NCBI GenBank assembly: GCA_016763165.1
Contig: JAESUJ010000021.1
Span: 1-6,062 of the forward strand
Reading direction: 5' to 3'
Origin: Candidatus Babeliales bacterium
GTDB lineage: Bacteria; Babelota; Babeliae; Babelales; CAZZPM01
DNA length: 6,062 bases
In this document: positions 6,035 through 6,062 of the stretch, in pieces
Layout of the letters: each line of letters starts with the position of its first letter
How positions within the stretch are numbered: position 1 is the stretch's first letter
Program-made: the position numbers and the translations under genes
The notes under the pieces: model-generated
What the model was told of the DNA's origin: nothing
Seen by the model: the letters and a program-made list of their open reading frames with translations, nothing else
The model's database searches: none

Positions 6035-6062
6035 GGAGAGGTGGCTGAGCGGTTGAAAGCGC
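6035..6062 (+). tRNA. tRNA-Ser, 5' part only (cut by window edge)
   Basis: The last 28 bases match the start of a class II tRNA-Ser: a GGAGAGG acceptor arm, TG at positions 8-9, and a D-arm GCTGAGCGGTTGAAAGCGC typical of serine tRNAs. The anticodon lies beyond the edge, so the isoacceptor cannot be told. A tRNA-Leu is less likely from the acceptor and D-loop sequence. Confidence 0.85.

Overview
The window is AT-rich, has compact non-coding gaps, uses the standard bacterial code (TGA serves as stop), and encodes the tRNA CCA ends in the genes. A GlmM for the peptidoglycan/LPS precursor and an LptF/LptG-like permease point to a Gram-negative-type cell envelope. The very low GC, many homopolymer runs and a frameshifted essential gene suggest a reduced, probably host-associated lineage. 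The Dependentiae (TM6) phylum would fit, but that placement is inference and rests on no diagnostic marker in the window.

Layout. Positions 77-683 hold four tRNA genes on the minus strand, read in the order Tyr(GTA), a 255-base gap, Gly(TCC), Thr(TGT), Thr(GGT). In many bacteria a block of this composition precedes the EF-Tu gene, which would lie beyond the left edge. Positions 823-4769 hold a tightly packed minus-strand gene series, read from the right: glmM, a DUF502 membrane protein, an LptF/LptG-like permease, a YacP-type NYN nuclease and tsaE. Gaps between these genes are about 9-36 bases, so they are probably one operon. Positions 4770-5068 are a divergent control region with a good extended -10 promoter for glmM and a leader for rpsB. 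Positions 5069-5995 encode ribosomal protein S2 with a long charged tail. It is followed by a perfect 32-base palindrome and, only three bases later, the 5' end of a tRNA-Ser cut by the window edge.

The genes serve core functions: translation (S2, tRNAs, t6A modification of tRNA by TsaE, possible mRNA cleavage by the NYN protein) and envelope building (GlmM makes glucosamine-1-phosphate for UDP-GlcNAc; the Lpt-like permease would move LPS). t6A is made on ANN-decoding tRNAs, which include both tRNA-Thr species encoded here.

The most notable observation is that glmM is full length (447 codons) only if one base is removed from a run of 13 A residues just before the catalytic serine. This could be a sequencing error, a recent mutation, or a gene rescued by polymerase slippage. 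No new defence or mobile system was found: there is no CRISPR array, transposase or integrase.
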